From contig CACZWL010000015.1 in the NCBI GenBank assembly GCA_902784865.1, forward strand, positions 46,699 to 105,575: 58,877 nt of DNA, given 5' to 3'. This stretch comes from an uncultured Bacteroidota bacterium (GTDB lineage Bacteria; Bacteroidota; Bacteroidia; Bacteroidales; P3). Position 1 is the first letter of the stretch. Each line of letters opens with the position of its first letter. This document shows positions 38,592 to 47,895 of the stretch, one piece after another. Under the pieces are notes generated by a model that saw only the letters and a program-made list of their open reading frames with translations, was not told where the DNA came from and searched no databases. The position numbers and the translations under genes are program-made.

Positions 38592-40430
38592 ATGTCTCAA
38601 AATCAGATAGTTAATAAAGAGGACCTCGTGGTCCGATTTGCTGGCGATTCCGGTGACGGCATGCAGCTCAGCGGCACGCTTTTCTCCGACGCCTCGGCAC
38701 TGACCGGCAACGACATTGCCACCTTCCCCGATTACCCGGCCGAAATCCGCGCCCCGCACAACACCATCGCAGGCGTCAGCGGCTACCAGGTCCACGTCGG
38801 CAAGAGCATCTACTCCTCCGGCGACAAGTGCGACATACTGGTCGCCATGAACCCCGCCTCCTTCAAGAGCAACCTGAAGTGGGCCAAGAAGGGCGCCACC
38901 GTCATCGTCGACATCGACACTTTCACCGCTGAAGGCCTCGAGAAGGCCGGCTACACCACCGACCCCTTCACCGAGGAGTTCGAGCGCGACTATACCATCA
39001 TCAAAGCCCCCATCACCTCGTTCACCGCACGCATCGGCGAGGAGCAGGGCATCGACAAGAAGACCACCGAGAAGAGCCGCAACATGTTCGCCCTCGGCAT
39101 CATCTTCTTCATGACCAACAAGAGCCTCGACCAGACCTTTGCCTACCTGGAGCGCAAGTTCGCCAAGAAGCCCGAGGTCGTCAAGCTCAACAAGGCCGTC
39201 CTCACCGAAGGCTACGAGTATGCCGACAAGCTGGAGGTCATCCACTCGCACATCGTCTCCATAGCCCAGGCCGAGATGCCCAAGGGCCGCTACCGCAACA
39301 TCACCGGCAACGTGGCCACCGCATGGGGCCTGCTGGCCGCCTCTGAGAAGAGCGGCCGCCGCCTCTTCCTCGGCTCCTACCCCATCACCCCCGCCACCGA
39401 CGTCATGGTCGAGCTGGCCAAGCACAAGAGCCTCGGCGCCCGCGTCTTCCAGGCTGAAGACGAGATTGCCGGCATCTGCTCCGCCATCGGCGCCTCCTTC
39501 GCCGGTGCGCTGGCCTGCACCTCCACCTCCGGCCCCGGCCTCTCGCTGAAGAGCGAGGCCCTCGGCCTGGCCGTCATGACCGAGCTGCCGCTGGTCGTGG
39601 TCGACGTGCAGCGCGGCGGCCCCTCGACGGGCCTGCCCACCAAGACCGAGCAGAGCGACCTGGCCCAGGCCCTCTACGGCCGCAACGGCGAGGCCCCCCT
39701 CGTCGTCGTCGCCGCCTCGAGCAGCGCCAACTGCTTCTACTGGGCCTTCGAAGCCGCCCGCATAGCCCTGGAGCACATGACCCCCGTCATCCTGCTCACC
39801 GACGGCTACCTGGGCAACGGCTCGCAGCTCTTCCGCATCCCCAAGATGTCTGACCTGCCCGAGATCAAACCCCGCCTGGCCACACCCAACGACCCCGAGT
39901 ACCGCCCCTTCCGCCGCGACGCCGAGAAGTTCGCCCGCCAGTGGGCCCTGCCCGGCATGGAAGGCCTGCGCCACCGCGTGGGCGGCCTGGAGAAGTGCCC
40001 CGACGGCCCCCTCAGCACCGACCCCGAGAACCACGCCCTCATGTGCCACAACCGTCAGGAGAAAGTCGACCGCGTGGCCAACTATATCCCCGAACAGGAA
40101 GTCCAGGGCGCTGCCGACGCCGACCTGCTGGTCGTCGGCTGGGGCGGCACCTCCGGCGCCCTCACCCTCGCCGTCGAAGAAATGAACAAGGAAGGCAAGA
40201 AAGTGGCCTACACCCACTTCAACTACATCTGCCCCCTCCCCAAGAACACGGGTGACCTGTTGCGCCGCTACAAGAAAATCGTCGTCTGCGAACTCAACAA
40301 CGGCCAGTTCGCCGGCTACCTGCGCACCCAGTTCCCCGAGTGCCCCATGACACAGTACAACAAAATCATGGGTCTGCCCTTCGAGGTCGGCGAGCTCAAA
40401 GCAGAGTTTAACAGACTTCTTGAGAAATAA
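38592..40430 (+). CDS. korA: 2-oxoacid:ferredoxin oxidoreductase, gamma-alpha fusion subunit (KorA-like)
   Basis: 612 residues. The N-terminal gamma domain (RFAGDSGDGMQLSGTLFSDA, FPDYPAEIRAPHNTIAG) is joined to the alpha domain (GNVATAWGLLAASEKSGRRL, GSYPITPATDVM, QAEDEIAGICSAIGASFAGA, TSTSGPGLSLKSEALG, LPLVVVDVQRGGPSTGLPTK) and a C-terminal domain (DLLVVGWGGTSGAL). With KorB it converts a 2-oxoacid, most likely 2-oxoglutarate, and CoA to acyl-CoA, CO2 and reduced ferredoxin. Substrate is inferred from family similarity. Confidence 0.92.
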   Translation: MSQNQIVNKEDLVVRFAGDSGDGMQLSGTLFSDASALTGNDIATFPDYPAEIRAPHNTIAGVSGYQVHVGKSIYSSGDKCDILVAMNPASFKSNLKWAKKGATVIVDIDTFTAEGLEKAGYTTDPFTEEFERDYTIIKAPITSFTARIGEEQGIDKKTTEKSRNMFALGIIFFMTNKSLDQTFAYLERKFAKKPEVVKLNKAVLTEGYEYADKLEVIHSHIVSIAQAEMPKGRYRNITGNVATAWGLLAASEKSGRRLFLGSYPITPATDVMVELAKHKSLGARVFQAEDEIAGICSAIGASFAGALACTSTSGPGLSLKSEALGLAVMTELPLVVVDVQRGGPSTGLPTKTEQSDLAQALYGRNGEAPLVVVAASSSANCFYWAFEAARIALEHMTPVILLTDGYLGNGSQLFRIPKMSDLPEIKPRLATPNDPEYRPFRRDAEKFARQWALPGMEGLRHRVGGLEKCPDGPLSTDPENHALMCHNRQEKVDRVANYIPEQEVQGAADADLLVVGWGGTSGALTLAVEEMNKEGKKVAYTHFNYICPLPKNTGDLLRRYKKIVVCELNNGQFAGYLRTQFPECPMTQYNKIMGLPFEVGELKAEFNRLLEK

Positions 40431-40443
40431 ACACAATGTCAGA

Positions 40444-40470
40444 CAAGTCGGACTAGTCGGACTAGTCAGG
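40444..40470. repeat. 9-bp repeat CTAGTCGGA in the korA-korB gap
   Basis: Three units (caagtcgga, ctagtcgga, ctagtcagg) at 9-bp steps, in the 59-base gap between korA and korB. Same period and CTAG core as the arrays at 31414 and 38212. Confidence 0.75.
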
Positions 40471-40489
40471 CATAAAACAAAGAAAAACA

Positions 40490-41518
40490 ATGGAAAAGCA
40501 TTTTGTTCCGAAAACGGACGTTGAATATACCAAACAGGACTTCACCAGCGACCAGATGGTCAAATGGTGCCCCGGCTGCGGCGACCACGCCATCCTCGCA
40601 GCCCTCCTCAACGCCTTCCCCAAGCTGCACGACAAGAAGGAGAACATCTGCATGGTCTCCGGCATCGGCTGCTCGAGCCGCATACCCTACTATGTGGACA
40701 CCTACGGCTTCCACAGCATCCACGGCCGCGCCTGCGCCATCGCCACCGGCGTCAAGCTGGCCAACCCCGCGCTGAGCGTGTGGGTCAACATGGGCGACGG
40801 CGACTCCATGGCCATCGGCGGCAACCACCTCATCCACGCCATCCGCCGCAACCAGGACCTCAACATCACCATCTTCAACAACGAAATCTACGGCCTCACC
40901 AAAGGCCAGTACAGCCCCACCACCAAGTTCGGCCAGGTCACCAAGACCTCGCCCTACGGCACCATCGACTACCCATTCAACCCCGGCGAACTCGTCATGG
41001 GCGCACAGGGCACCTTCTTCGCCCGCTCGCTCGACGTCGTCCCGCCACTCACCACCGAGGTCATGACCCGCGCCGCCGAGCATGACGGATGCTCCGTCGT
41101 CGAAGTCCTCCAGAACTGCGTCATCTTCAACGACAAAACACACCAGGCCATCACCGACCGCGCCGTCCGCGACGACCGCACCATCGTCCTCGAACACGGC
41201 AAACCCATGATCTTCGGCAAAGACAAGAACAAAGGCATCCGCTTCAACGGCCGCCAGCTCGAAGCCGTCGTCATCGGCGAGAACGGAATCACCATCGACG
41301 ACATCCTCGTCCACCACGAAGACACCGAAGACTGCGGCATCCACATGATGCTCGCCCGCATGGGCGGCGACCTGCCCGTGGCCCTCGGCGTCATCCGCAA
41401 CGTCAAGAAAGAGAGCTACACCCAGCTCTACGAAGAGCAGATGGAACAGCAGATGGCCAACGGCAAATACCGCTGCATGGACGACCTCCTCAACAGCGGC
41501 GACACCTGGGAAGTCTAA
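40490..41518 (+). CDS. korB: 2-oxoacid:ferredoxin oxidoreductase, beta subunit (KorB-like)
   Basis: 342 residues. TPP-binding and cluster motifs: WCPGCGDHAILAALLNAFPK, SGIGCSSRIPYYVDTYGF, and the TPP Mg site MGDGDSMAIGGNHLIHAIRR with NNEIYGLTKGQ. Three conserved Cys would bind a 4Fe-4S cluster. It binds the thiamine cofactor and passes electrons to ferredoxin. No separate delta or gamma gene is adjacent, fitting the two-subunit type. Followed by a strong terminator. Confidence 0.93.
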   Translation: MEKHFVPKTDVEYTKQDFTSDQMVKWCPGCGDHAILAALLNAFPKLHDKKENICMVSGIGCSSRIPYYVDTYGFHSIHGRACAIATGVKLANPALSVWVNMGDGDSMAIGGNHLIHAIRRNQDLNITIFNNEIYGLTKGQYSPTTKFGQVTKTSPYGTIDYPFNPGELVMGAQGTFFARSLDVVPPLTTEVMTRAAEHDGCSVVEVLQNCVIFNDKTHQAITDRAVRDDRTIVLEHGKPMIFGKDKNKGIRFNGRQLEAVVIGENGITIDDILVHHEDTEDCGIHMMLARMGGDLPVALGVIRNVKKESYTQLYEEQMEQQMANGKYRCMDDLLNSGDTWEV

Positions 41519-41546
41519 AAGCAACTACAATAGTCCAGATTTCACC

Positions 41547-41583
41547 AAGGGGAGGCTGCCACTCGGCAGCCTCCCCTTCTTTC
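41547..41583 (+). terminator. Terminator of the kor operon
   Basis: A perfect 14-bp stem (41547-41560 with 41565-41578), ACTC loop, then TCTTTC. Confidence 0.88.
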
Positions 41584-41675
41584 CTCCCCATTCCCACCGG
41601 CCTGCTTTCCGGGCAACCGCCACCCCCTTCACGGCCCGGAAAACGGGCCGGACTCCCCCCTGCCCTAACCACCCC

Positions 41676-41830
41676 CTAAGCATAGAAGAAGAGGGGAAGA
41701 AGAGGGTACTCCCTACACCCTTGTTATCAACCACTTACAAACATGCCGTTTTTGCCCCTCCAGCCGTTTTTTCACTCAAAAATCGCAACCCGGTAGACAC
41801 TCCGCGCCCGCCGACATAACACTCTGGCAA
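41676..41830 (+). repeat. Dispersed intergenic repeat, copy C
   Basis: Contains agcatagaagaagaggggaa, gaagagggtac, ttatcaaccacttacaaac, gccgtttttgcccctc, and cgcccgccgacataac. The blocks match copies B and D in order and spacing. The rest of this gap (41519-41917) holds the terminator and the subtilase promoter, and no gene. Confidence 0.78.
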
Positions 41831-41862
41831 CGTGCCCCTTGCACCCGTCGGCAGAAATATTT

Positions 41863-41893
41863 TTTGCCATGTGGCGGATTTTTTATATCTTTG
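41863..41893 (+). promoter_or_regulatory. Promoter of the subtilase operon
   Basis: TTTG at 41863-41866, a 19-base spacer, then TATCTTTG at 41886-41893, an exact match, 25 bases before the ATG. Confidence 0.88.
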
Positions 41894-41917
41894 CATTTAA
41901 TATATATAACCCCAATC

Positions 41918-44050
41918 ATGAAGAAAACGCTACTTATAGCACTGTGCCTTAGCGCTTTGACCCTTGCCAACGCACAACAGAAGAAATGCGGCATCGACAC
42001 CCGCGCCCTCGTGGCCGAAGAGGTGGCCTCCGGCGCCACCACCGTCCGCATGCTCGCCAAGATGGCCCCCGGCTTCGACCGCGGCCTCCTCGAGAAGGCC
42101 GGCATCATCGTCGGCGCCCAGGCAGGCCAGATCATCACCCTCACCGTACCCGTCGACCAGATAGGCCACCTCGAGGCCAACGCCCAGGTGCTCCAATACT
42201 CCATCGCCCACCGCATCGCCGCCCCCCTCATGGACCAGACGCGCTTCGACACCCGCGTCGACAGCCTCCAGGCCGGCCTCGGCACCACCAACGGCATGGC
42301 CTACGACGGCACCGGCGTCTACATCGGCGTCACCGACTGGGGCTTCGACCTCACCCACCCCAACTACAACAACAACGGCTCCGACAACTGGCGCATCGAG
42401 CGCGTGTGGGACCAGTTCCGCCTCGCCGGACCCGCCCCGCAGGGCTTCACCTACGGCACCGAACTCACCACCCGCGCCCAGTTCATCGGCGCCAAGAGCG
42501 ACACCTCGAACCTCTACGGCTACGGCACCCACGGCACCCACGTCGCCGGCATCGCCGCCGGACGCGGCGCCAACGGCAAGCACATCGGCCAGGCTCCCGG
42601 CGCACGCCTCCTCCTCAGCGCCTTCCGCCTCGACGAGGCCTCCTGGATGGACGCCGCCGACTGGATGATGCAGGTGGCCCGCGAAGACGGCAAACGCCTC
42701 GTCATCAACAGCAGCTGGGGCATGTACTCCTTCAGCACCATCGACGGCACATCGCTCCTCAGCCAGGCCATCAACGCCTGGTCCGACGAGGGCACCGTCT
42801 TCGTCACCAGCGGCGGCAACAACGGCTACACCAGCCACCCCTTCCACATCAGCCGCACCTTCGCCTCCGGCACACCCGACACCCTCCGCACCGTCGTCGG
42901 CCGCGCCAGCGACATCTACCAGAAAGTCGACGAGATCGGCCAGGCGCTCATCCTCTGGGGCGAGCCCGAACGCGACTTCACCGCAGGCATCGGCATACTG
43001 GCAGGCGGCACCCTCTACCCCAGCCCCATGTTCAGCACCGCCCTCGGCGACTCCGTCATCCGCGACACCATCATCGTCGGCACCGACACCGTCACCTTCC
43101 GCCTCCTGCTCGAACACGCCAACCCCTTCAACAACCGCCCGCACATGCAGTTCGACGTCGACCGCACCAACCACAAGACCCACCTCTTCGTCACCGCCGA
43201 CAACGGCACGGTCCACGCCTGGAACCTCGCCAACCTCAAGAACAATGCCGGCAACCAGGGCTGCTCCTTCTCCAACGGCTCCCTCGCGGGCTACAGCACC
43301 GGCGACAACCGCTACGGCATCGGCGAACCCGCCTGCGCCGAGAAAGCCATCAGCGTCGCCGCCCACACTGCCGACCGCATGAACGTCGGCAACGTCTACT
43401 ACCCCGGCAACCTGGCCGGATTCAGCAGCTCCGGCCCCCTTATCAACGGCCGACAGAAGCCCGACATCTCAGCCCCCGGCGACAACGTCGTCTCCTCCAT
43501 CAGCTACTGGGCCGACAACAGCGAGGACTACCCCCAGGTGGAAGAACTCTACACCAGCAACCGCAACTACAAATGGTCCACCATGAGCGGCACCTCCATG
43601 TCCAGCCCCGCCGTCTCGGGCATCGTCGCCCTCATCCTCCAGGCCAACCCCGACCTCACGCCCGACCAGGTGCGCGACATCATCGTCACCACCGCCCGCA
43701 ACGACATCCGCACCGGCGCCCTCATCGCCAACGACAGCGCCGACCTCCGCTGGGGCTGGGGCAAGATTGACGCCCTCCGCGCCGTCAACAAAGCCCTCAC
43801 CATGGTAGGCATACAGCAGGTCGAGACCAACCGCACACCCCTGCGCCTCTTCCCCAACCCCGCCACCGCGCAGGTCACCGTCCTCACCGGCTGCGGCGAA
43901 CAGCAGACCCTCGACATCTACTCCGTCGACGGCCGACACGTCATGCAGGCCCCCGTCAGCATCGAGGCCACCCTCGACATCAGCCACCTCAACCCCGGCG
44001 TCTACATCGTCCGCGTGGGCAGCCGCACCGAGAAACTCATCGTCAGATAA
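41918..44050 (+). CDS. Secreted S8 family serine peptidase with T9SS sorting domain
   Basis: 710 residues from the ATG at 41918; an upstream in-frame ATG (41864) lies in the promoter. Residues 1-19 are a Sec signal (LIALCLSALTLANA). The catalytic triad is visible: Asp in GVTDWGFDLTHPNY, His in YGTHGTHVAGIAAG, Ser in SGTSMSSPAVSGI. The final 75 residues form a type IX secretion C-terminal domain (LFPNPATAQVTV, GVYIVRVGS, KLIVR). The enzyme is exported across the outer membrane and probably anchored or released as an extracellular protease. Confidence 0.92.
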   Translation: MKKTLLIALCLSALTLANAQQKKCGIDTRALVAEEVASGATTVRMLAKMAPGFDRGLLEKAGIIVGAQAGQIITLTVPVDQIGHLEANAQVLQYSIAHRIAAPLMDQTRFDTRVDSLQAGLGTTNGMAYDGTGVYIGVTDWGFDLTHPNYNNNGSDNWRIERVWDQFRLAGPAPQGFTYGTELTTRAQFIGAKSDTSNLYGYGTHGTHVAGIAAGRGANGKHIGQAPGARLLLSAFRLDEASWMDAADWMMQVAREDGKRLVINSSWGMYSFSTIDGTSLLSQAINAWSDEGTVFVTSGGNNGYTSHPFHISRTFASGTPDTLRTVVGRASDIYQKVDEIGQALILWGEPERDFTAGIGILAGGTLYPSPMFSTALGDSVIRDTIIVGTDTVTFRLLLEHANPFNNRPHMQFDVDRTNHKTHLFVTADNGTVHAWNLANLKNNAGNQGCSFSNGSLAGYSTGDNRYGIGEPACAEKAISVAAHTADRMNVGNVYYPGNLAGFSSSGPLINGRQKPDISAPGDNVVSSISYWADNSEDYPQVEELYTSNRNYKWSTMSGTSMSSPAVSGIVALILQANPDLTPDQVRDIIVTTARNDIRTGALIANDSADLRWGWGKIDALRAVNKALTMVGIQQVETNRTPLRLFPNPATAQVTVLTGCGEQQTLDIYSVDGRHVMQAPVSIEATLDISHLNPGVYIVRVGSRTEKLIVR

Positions 44051-44057
44051 ACCCGCC

Positions 44058-45044
44058 ATGCAGGAGCTGTTCCAGAAAAACACCACCGCGCAGGTGGCCA
44101 TCATCCTGGCCACCCTCGCGCTGCTGTGGACCGGACCGCTCGCCTCGCCCGAACCTATGGCGCCCCCGAGCGGCCATGCCCCACTCTACAGCCTCCTCTA
44201 CGCACTGCACATACCGCCCTTCCTGGCCACCTTCTCGGCCATGCTGCTGACCCTCCTCGGCGGCTTCCTCCTCAACCTCGTCCTTGTCGACGCCAAGATG
44301 GTGGCCCAACGCACCCTCCTGCCCACCCTGCTCTACCTCGTCTTCATGAGCTCCGCCAGCCACACCCTCACCCCGCTGCTCCTCGTCAGCCTGCTCTCCA
44401 TCGCCCTCATTCGCATGCTGTTGCTACACTCCTCACTCCTCACCATATCCTCCGACAAGATTTGCGGAGCCAACGCCATCATCGCCGTCTGCTCCATGCT
44501 CTACCTCCCCTCGCTGGCCCTCCTGGCCACCTATCTCCTCGTTGCCGTCAACTACCGCCTCTACGGCTGGCGCGACTGGGCCGTCGCCCTTCTGGGGCTC
44601 CTGGCCCCCTACCTCCTGCTCTGGGCCGTTCTGACCCTCAAGGGAGGCCTGATGGCCAACCTGGCGGCCACCGCCGACGGCTTCGGCGACCTCACCCTCA
44701 CCTTGGGGCCCTTCTCTACCCTGCAGGCGCTGGCCAACATCGTGCTCATTGCTGCGGCAATAATCGCCATCGCCATGACACTGAACAAGCTGAGCGAGAA
44801 CACCGTCGTCTGGCAGAAGAATGCCACCACCCTGCTCCTCCCCATCATCTCGGGCCTCGTCATGCTCCTCTACGCGCAGCTCTTCCCCGCCAACATGCAA
44901 CTCTTCGCCCTGCCTCTGGCCTTCTGTGGCACCCACGCGCTGCTGCTGGGCAGCAAGACCCTCTACCGCCGCCGCAACGACTGGCGCCCCTGGGCGCGCT
45001 CGTCGGCCCTGGCAGCCACCATCATTGCCGCCTACCTATGCTGA
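44058..45044 (+). CDS. DUF6427 family membrane protein
   Basis: 328 residues with about ten hydrophobic segments and short loops, matching the DUF6427 multi-spanning family of Bacteroidetes. The N-terminus (MQELFQKNTTAQVAIILATL) and DKICGANAIIAVCSML and YRLYGWRDWAVALLGL are family-like. Function is not known. It begins 7 bases after the subtilase and overlaps rnhB, so it is part of one operon. Confidence 0.78.
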   Translation: MQELFQKNTTAQVAIILATLALLWTGPLASPEPMAPPSGHAPLYSLLYALHIPPFLATFSAMLLTLLGGFLLNLVLVDAKMVAQRTLLPTLLYLVFMSSASHTLTPLLLVSLLSIALIRMLLLHSSLLTISSDKICGANAIIAVCSMLYLPSLALLATYLLVAVNYRLYGWRDWAVALLGLLAPYLLLWAVLTLKGGLMANLAATADGFGDLTLTLGPFSTLQALANIVLIAAAIIAIAMTLNKLSENTVVWQKNATTLLLPIISGLVMLLYAQLFPANMQLFALPLAFCGTHALLLGSKTLYRRRNDWRPWARSSALAATIIAAYLC

Positions 45045-45685
45045 AGCCCACGCTCATACCAGGCCGCCGCGAGGCGGGATGCGACGAGGCCGGCCGCGGC
45101 CCCCTCGCCGGACCCGTCGTCGCTGCCGCCGTCATACTGCCCGACGGCTTCGCCGACGACACCCTCAACGACTCCAAGCAACTCTCCGAGCGCAAGCGCG
45201 ACGCCCTGCGCCCAATCGTCGAACAGCAGGCCCTCGCCTGGGCCGTCGCCGTCGTCGACGCTCAGGAAATCGACCGCCTCAACATACTGCACGCCTCCAC
45301 CCACGCCATGTGCCTCGCCGTGCGGGCTCTCCTCGGCGAGCGCTTTGACAACGTCGTCGCCGGTGGCACTCACCTCGGCAACGCCAGCCCCGAGTTCATC
45401 GCCGTCGACGGCAACCGCTTCTACAACGAGACCGACCTTCCCTACCAGTGCGTCGTCAAAGGCGACGCGCAGTATATGCACATCGCCGCCGCCAGCGTCC
45501 TCGCCAAGACCCACCGCGACGAGATCATGGAACGCCTGGCCCTCGAGTACCCCCACTACGGCTGGGACCGCAACAAAGGCTACCCCACCGCCGCACACTA
45601 CGACGCCATCGAGCAACACGGCGTCACCCCCTACCACCGCCGCTCCTTCTCACTCTACCGCCAACATTCTCTTTTTGAAGTTTAA
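45038..45685 (+). CDS. rnhB: Ribonuclease HII
   Basis: 215 residues from the ATG at 45038, which overlaps the DUF6427 stop. Catalytic residues in EAGCDEAGRGPLAGPVVAAA, LNDSKQLSERKR, and AAASVLAKTHRDEIME; VDGNRFYNETDLPYQCVVKG fits motif III. It cuts the RNA strand in RNA-DNA hybrids and single ribonucleotides in DNA. Length typical. Confidence 0.94.
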   Translation: MLKPTLIPGRREAGCDEAGRGPLAGPVVAAAVILPDGFADDTLNDSKQLSERKRDALRPIVEQQALAWAVAVVDAQEIDRLNILHASTHAMCLAVRALLGERFDNVVAGGTHLGNASPEFIAVDGNRFYNETDLPYQCVVKGDAQYMHIAAASVLAKTHRDEIMERLALEYPHYGWDRNKGYPTAAHYDAIEQHGVTPYHRRSFSLYRQHSLFEV

Positions 45686-45707
45686 ACACATTTATCGCAA
45701 TATCGTC

Positions 45708-46247
45708 ATGCTGGAATACATCAAGAGCTTCCGCCGCAAGCAAATCATCCGCGACCTCAAGAACGTCAAACGCGAGACCCGCATCGAGAACATCGACGAG
45801 GTGAAACACATCGGCCTCATCTGCCGCCTCGACAACGAGCAGAACTGGAACGTCCTCTACCACTTCGCCAAAGTGATGGAGAATCAGGGCAAGAAGGTCC
45901 ACATCATCGCCTTGCAGGACGGCGAGATCAACTTCGTCGTCACCCACCAGGCCACCTCGATATGCCGCACCAAGACCGACATCAACTTCTGGGGCCTCCC
46001 CGCTTGGGACTCCATCAAGGAGTTCGCCTCGCAGCACTACGACGTCCTCATCGACACCATCGGCGAGGAGAACTTCTTCTCGCAGTATGTCGCACTGCGC
46101 ACCGACGCCAGCCTCAAGGTCGTCTACGCCACCCCCTACGAGGATCCCACCGAAATCTTCGACCTCATCATCCGCGGCGACGGCCGCGTCGAGCTCAAAG
46201 GCTTCTTCAACAATATTGTCGAGTACCTCGGCATGATTAAGAAATAA
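45708..46247 (+). CDS. DUF6913 family protein
   Basis: 179 residues. The N-terminal basic segment (IKSFRRKQIIRDLKNVKRET) and the core (IGLICRLDNEQNWNVLYHFA, VDVLIDTIGEE-type segment HYDVLIDTIGEENFFSQY, ATPYEDPTEIFDLIIRGDGR) match DUF6913, which is often linked to dapA in Bacteroidetes. Function unknown. It lies 22 bases before dapA in this operon. Confidence 0.8.
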   Translation: MLEYIKSFRRKQIIRDLKNVKRETRIENIDEVKHIGLICRLDNEQNWNVLYHFAKVMENQGKKVHIIALQDGEINFVVTHQATSICRTKTDINFWGLPAWDSIKEFASQHYDVLIDTIGEENFFSQYVALRTDASLKVVYATPYEDPTEIFDLIIRGDGRVELKGFFNNIVEYLGMIKK

Positions 46248-46268
46248 CATCCCAACACATCACCCAAA

Positions 46269-47165
46269 ATGGCATCCAACAACAAACTCTTTATCGGTAC
46301 CGGCGTGGCCCTGGTCACCCCCTTCCGCCGCCAACAAGATACCGTCGACTTCACCAAGCTCGAACACCTGATTGACAACGTCATATCACAAGGCGTCGAC
46401 TATATCGTCGCCCTCGGCACCACCTCCGAGGCCGCCACCATGACCGAAAGCGAGCGCTCCGCCGTGCAGGAGTTCATCGTCGAGACCGTCGCCGGCCGTT
46501 GCCCCATCATGCTCGGCCTCGGTGGCAACAACACCCTCAACATCACCGACACCATCGCCCGCACCAACTTCGACGGCATCAGCGGCATACTCTCCGTCAC
46601 CCCCTACTACAACAAGCCCAACCAGCGCGGACTCCTGCAGCACTACCGCAACGTCGCCGAGGCATCGCCCGTCCCCGTCGTCATCTACAACGTCCCCGGA
46701 CGCACCGGCGTCAACCTCGCTGCCGAGACCACCCTCACCCTCGCCCACGAGTGCCCCAACATCATCGGCATCAAAGAAGCCTCCGGCAACGTGCAGCAGG
46801 TCATGGACATACTCCGCCAGCGCCCCGACGGCTTCCGCGTCATCTCCGGCGACGACGCCCTCACCTACCCCCTCATCACCCTCGGCGCCGACGGCGTCAT
46901 CTCCGTCATTGCCAACGCTTTGCCGGGCGACATGTCGCAGATGGTGCGCCTGGCCCTCAAGGGCGACCTCAAGAAGGCGCTCCCCATCCACTACCGCATG
47001 CTACAGCTGATGAACGCCATCTTCGAGGAAGGCAACCCCGCCGGCATCAAGGCCCTGCTCGAAATCCAGGGACACATCAACAACGTGCTCCGCCTGCCCC
47101 TGGTCAAAGTCACCAAGCCCCTCTACAACAAACTCTCCACCCTCCACAATGAATATCGAGGCTAA
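46269..47165 (+). CDS. dapA: 4-hydroxy-tetrahydrodipicolinate synthase
   Basis: 298 residues. Motifs: GTGVALVTPF, ALGTTSEAATM (substrate loop), TPYYNKPNQRGL with the catalytic Tyr, YNVPGRTGVN, GIKEASGNV with the Schiff-base Lys, and SGDDALTYPL. It condenses pyruvate and aspartate semialdehyde in lysine and diaminopimelate synthesis. Its end overlaps the polyprenyl synthase start by 17 bases. Confidence 0.95.
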   Translation: MASNNKLFIGTGVALVTPFRRQQDTVDFTKLEHLIDNVISQGVDYIVALGTTSEAATMTESERSAVQEFIVETVAGRCPIMLGLGGNNTLNITDTIARTNFDGISGILSVTPYYNKPNQRGLLQHYRNVAEASPVPVVIYNVPGRTGVNLAAETTLTLAHECPNIIGIKEASGNVQQVMDILRQRPDGFRVISGDDALTYPLITLGADGVISVIANALPGDMSQMVRLALKGDLKKALPIHYRMLQLMNAIFEEGNPAGIKALLEIQGHINNVLRLPLVKVTKPLYNKLSTLHNEYRG

Positions 47166-47865
47166 CCTCCAACTCGTCCGACAGGAATACCTGACCCGCC
47201 TCACCGGCGGCGACGGCACACTCCTCCGCCAGGTCGAACAGCACCTCGCCGGCCGCACCGGCAAGATGTTGCGCCCCAGGCTGACGCTCCTCGCCGCCGC
47301 CACCCTCGGCGACGACACCCTCAACGCGCGCCGCACCACCCTCATGGCCACCGCCGTCGAGATGCTCCACAACGCCTCGCTGCTCCACGACGACGTCATC
47401 GACCACGCCGACACGCGCCGCGGACAACCCTCGGTCAACGCGCAGTGGAACAGCCAGATAGCTATCCTCGTTGGCGACTACCACCTCGCCCAGCTCATGC
47501 AGCTCCTCGACGAGGCCGACGACCACGAGGCCACACGCCTCATCAACCGCACCGTCATCGCCATGGTCCAGGGCGAACTGCTGCAGCAGGAAATCCTGGC
47601 CGGCACCGAGCTGACGCGCGACAACTACCTGAAAATCATCGATGCCAAGACCGCACGCCTCTTCGCCACGGCCTGCGCCCTCGGCAACCCCCTCTACCAC
47701 GACTTCGGCCTCCACTTCGGACGCCTCTTCCAGCTCCGCGACGACATCGACGACGGCGAAGACAACCCCTGGACGCGCACGCTCATCGACGAGGAGCAGG
47801 CCCTCCTCGCCACCCTGCCGCAACTGCCCATAGACGGTCTGGCCCTGCAAGAAAACCTTCATTAA
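47149..47865 (+). CDS. Short polyprenyl synthetase family protein
   Basis: 238 residues, about 80 shorter than usual (about 320). The first Asp-rich motif is LLHDDVIDHADTRRGQ, the second is LRDDIDDGE, and the TGKMLRPRL segment is also present. The family makes isoprenoid diphosphates such as octaprenyl diphosphate for menaquinone. The missing C-terminal helices may limit chain length or activity. It overlaps dapA and is followed by the TlpA-like gene. Confidence 0.85.
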   Translation: MNIEANLQLVRQEYLTRLTGGDGTLLRQVEQHLAGRTGKMLRPRLTLLAAATLGDDTLNARRTTLMATAVEMLHNASLLHDDVIDHADTRRGQPSVNAQWNSQIAILVGDYHLAQLMQLLDEADDHEATRLINRTVIAMVQGELLQQEILAGTELTRDNYLKIIDAKTARLFATACALGNPLYHDFGLHFGRLFQLRDDIDDGEDNPWTRTLIDEEQALLATLPQLPIDGLALQENLH

Positions 47866-47895
47866 ACGTACAAAATAATTAAAAACACCACCCAC

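Noticed and set aside
38373-40490. 705-codon open frame opposite korA
   Set aside because: Shadow of the high-GC korA coding strand; Gly/Ala/Val-rich with no motifs.
41930-43366. 478-codon open frame opposite the subtilase
   Set aside because: Antisense shadow of a GC-rich gene with catalytic residues in the forward frame.
45345-45708. Upstream extension of the DUF6913 gene into rnhB
   Set aside because: Overlaps the clear RNase HII coding region; the ATG at 45708 fits the family start.
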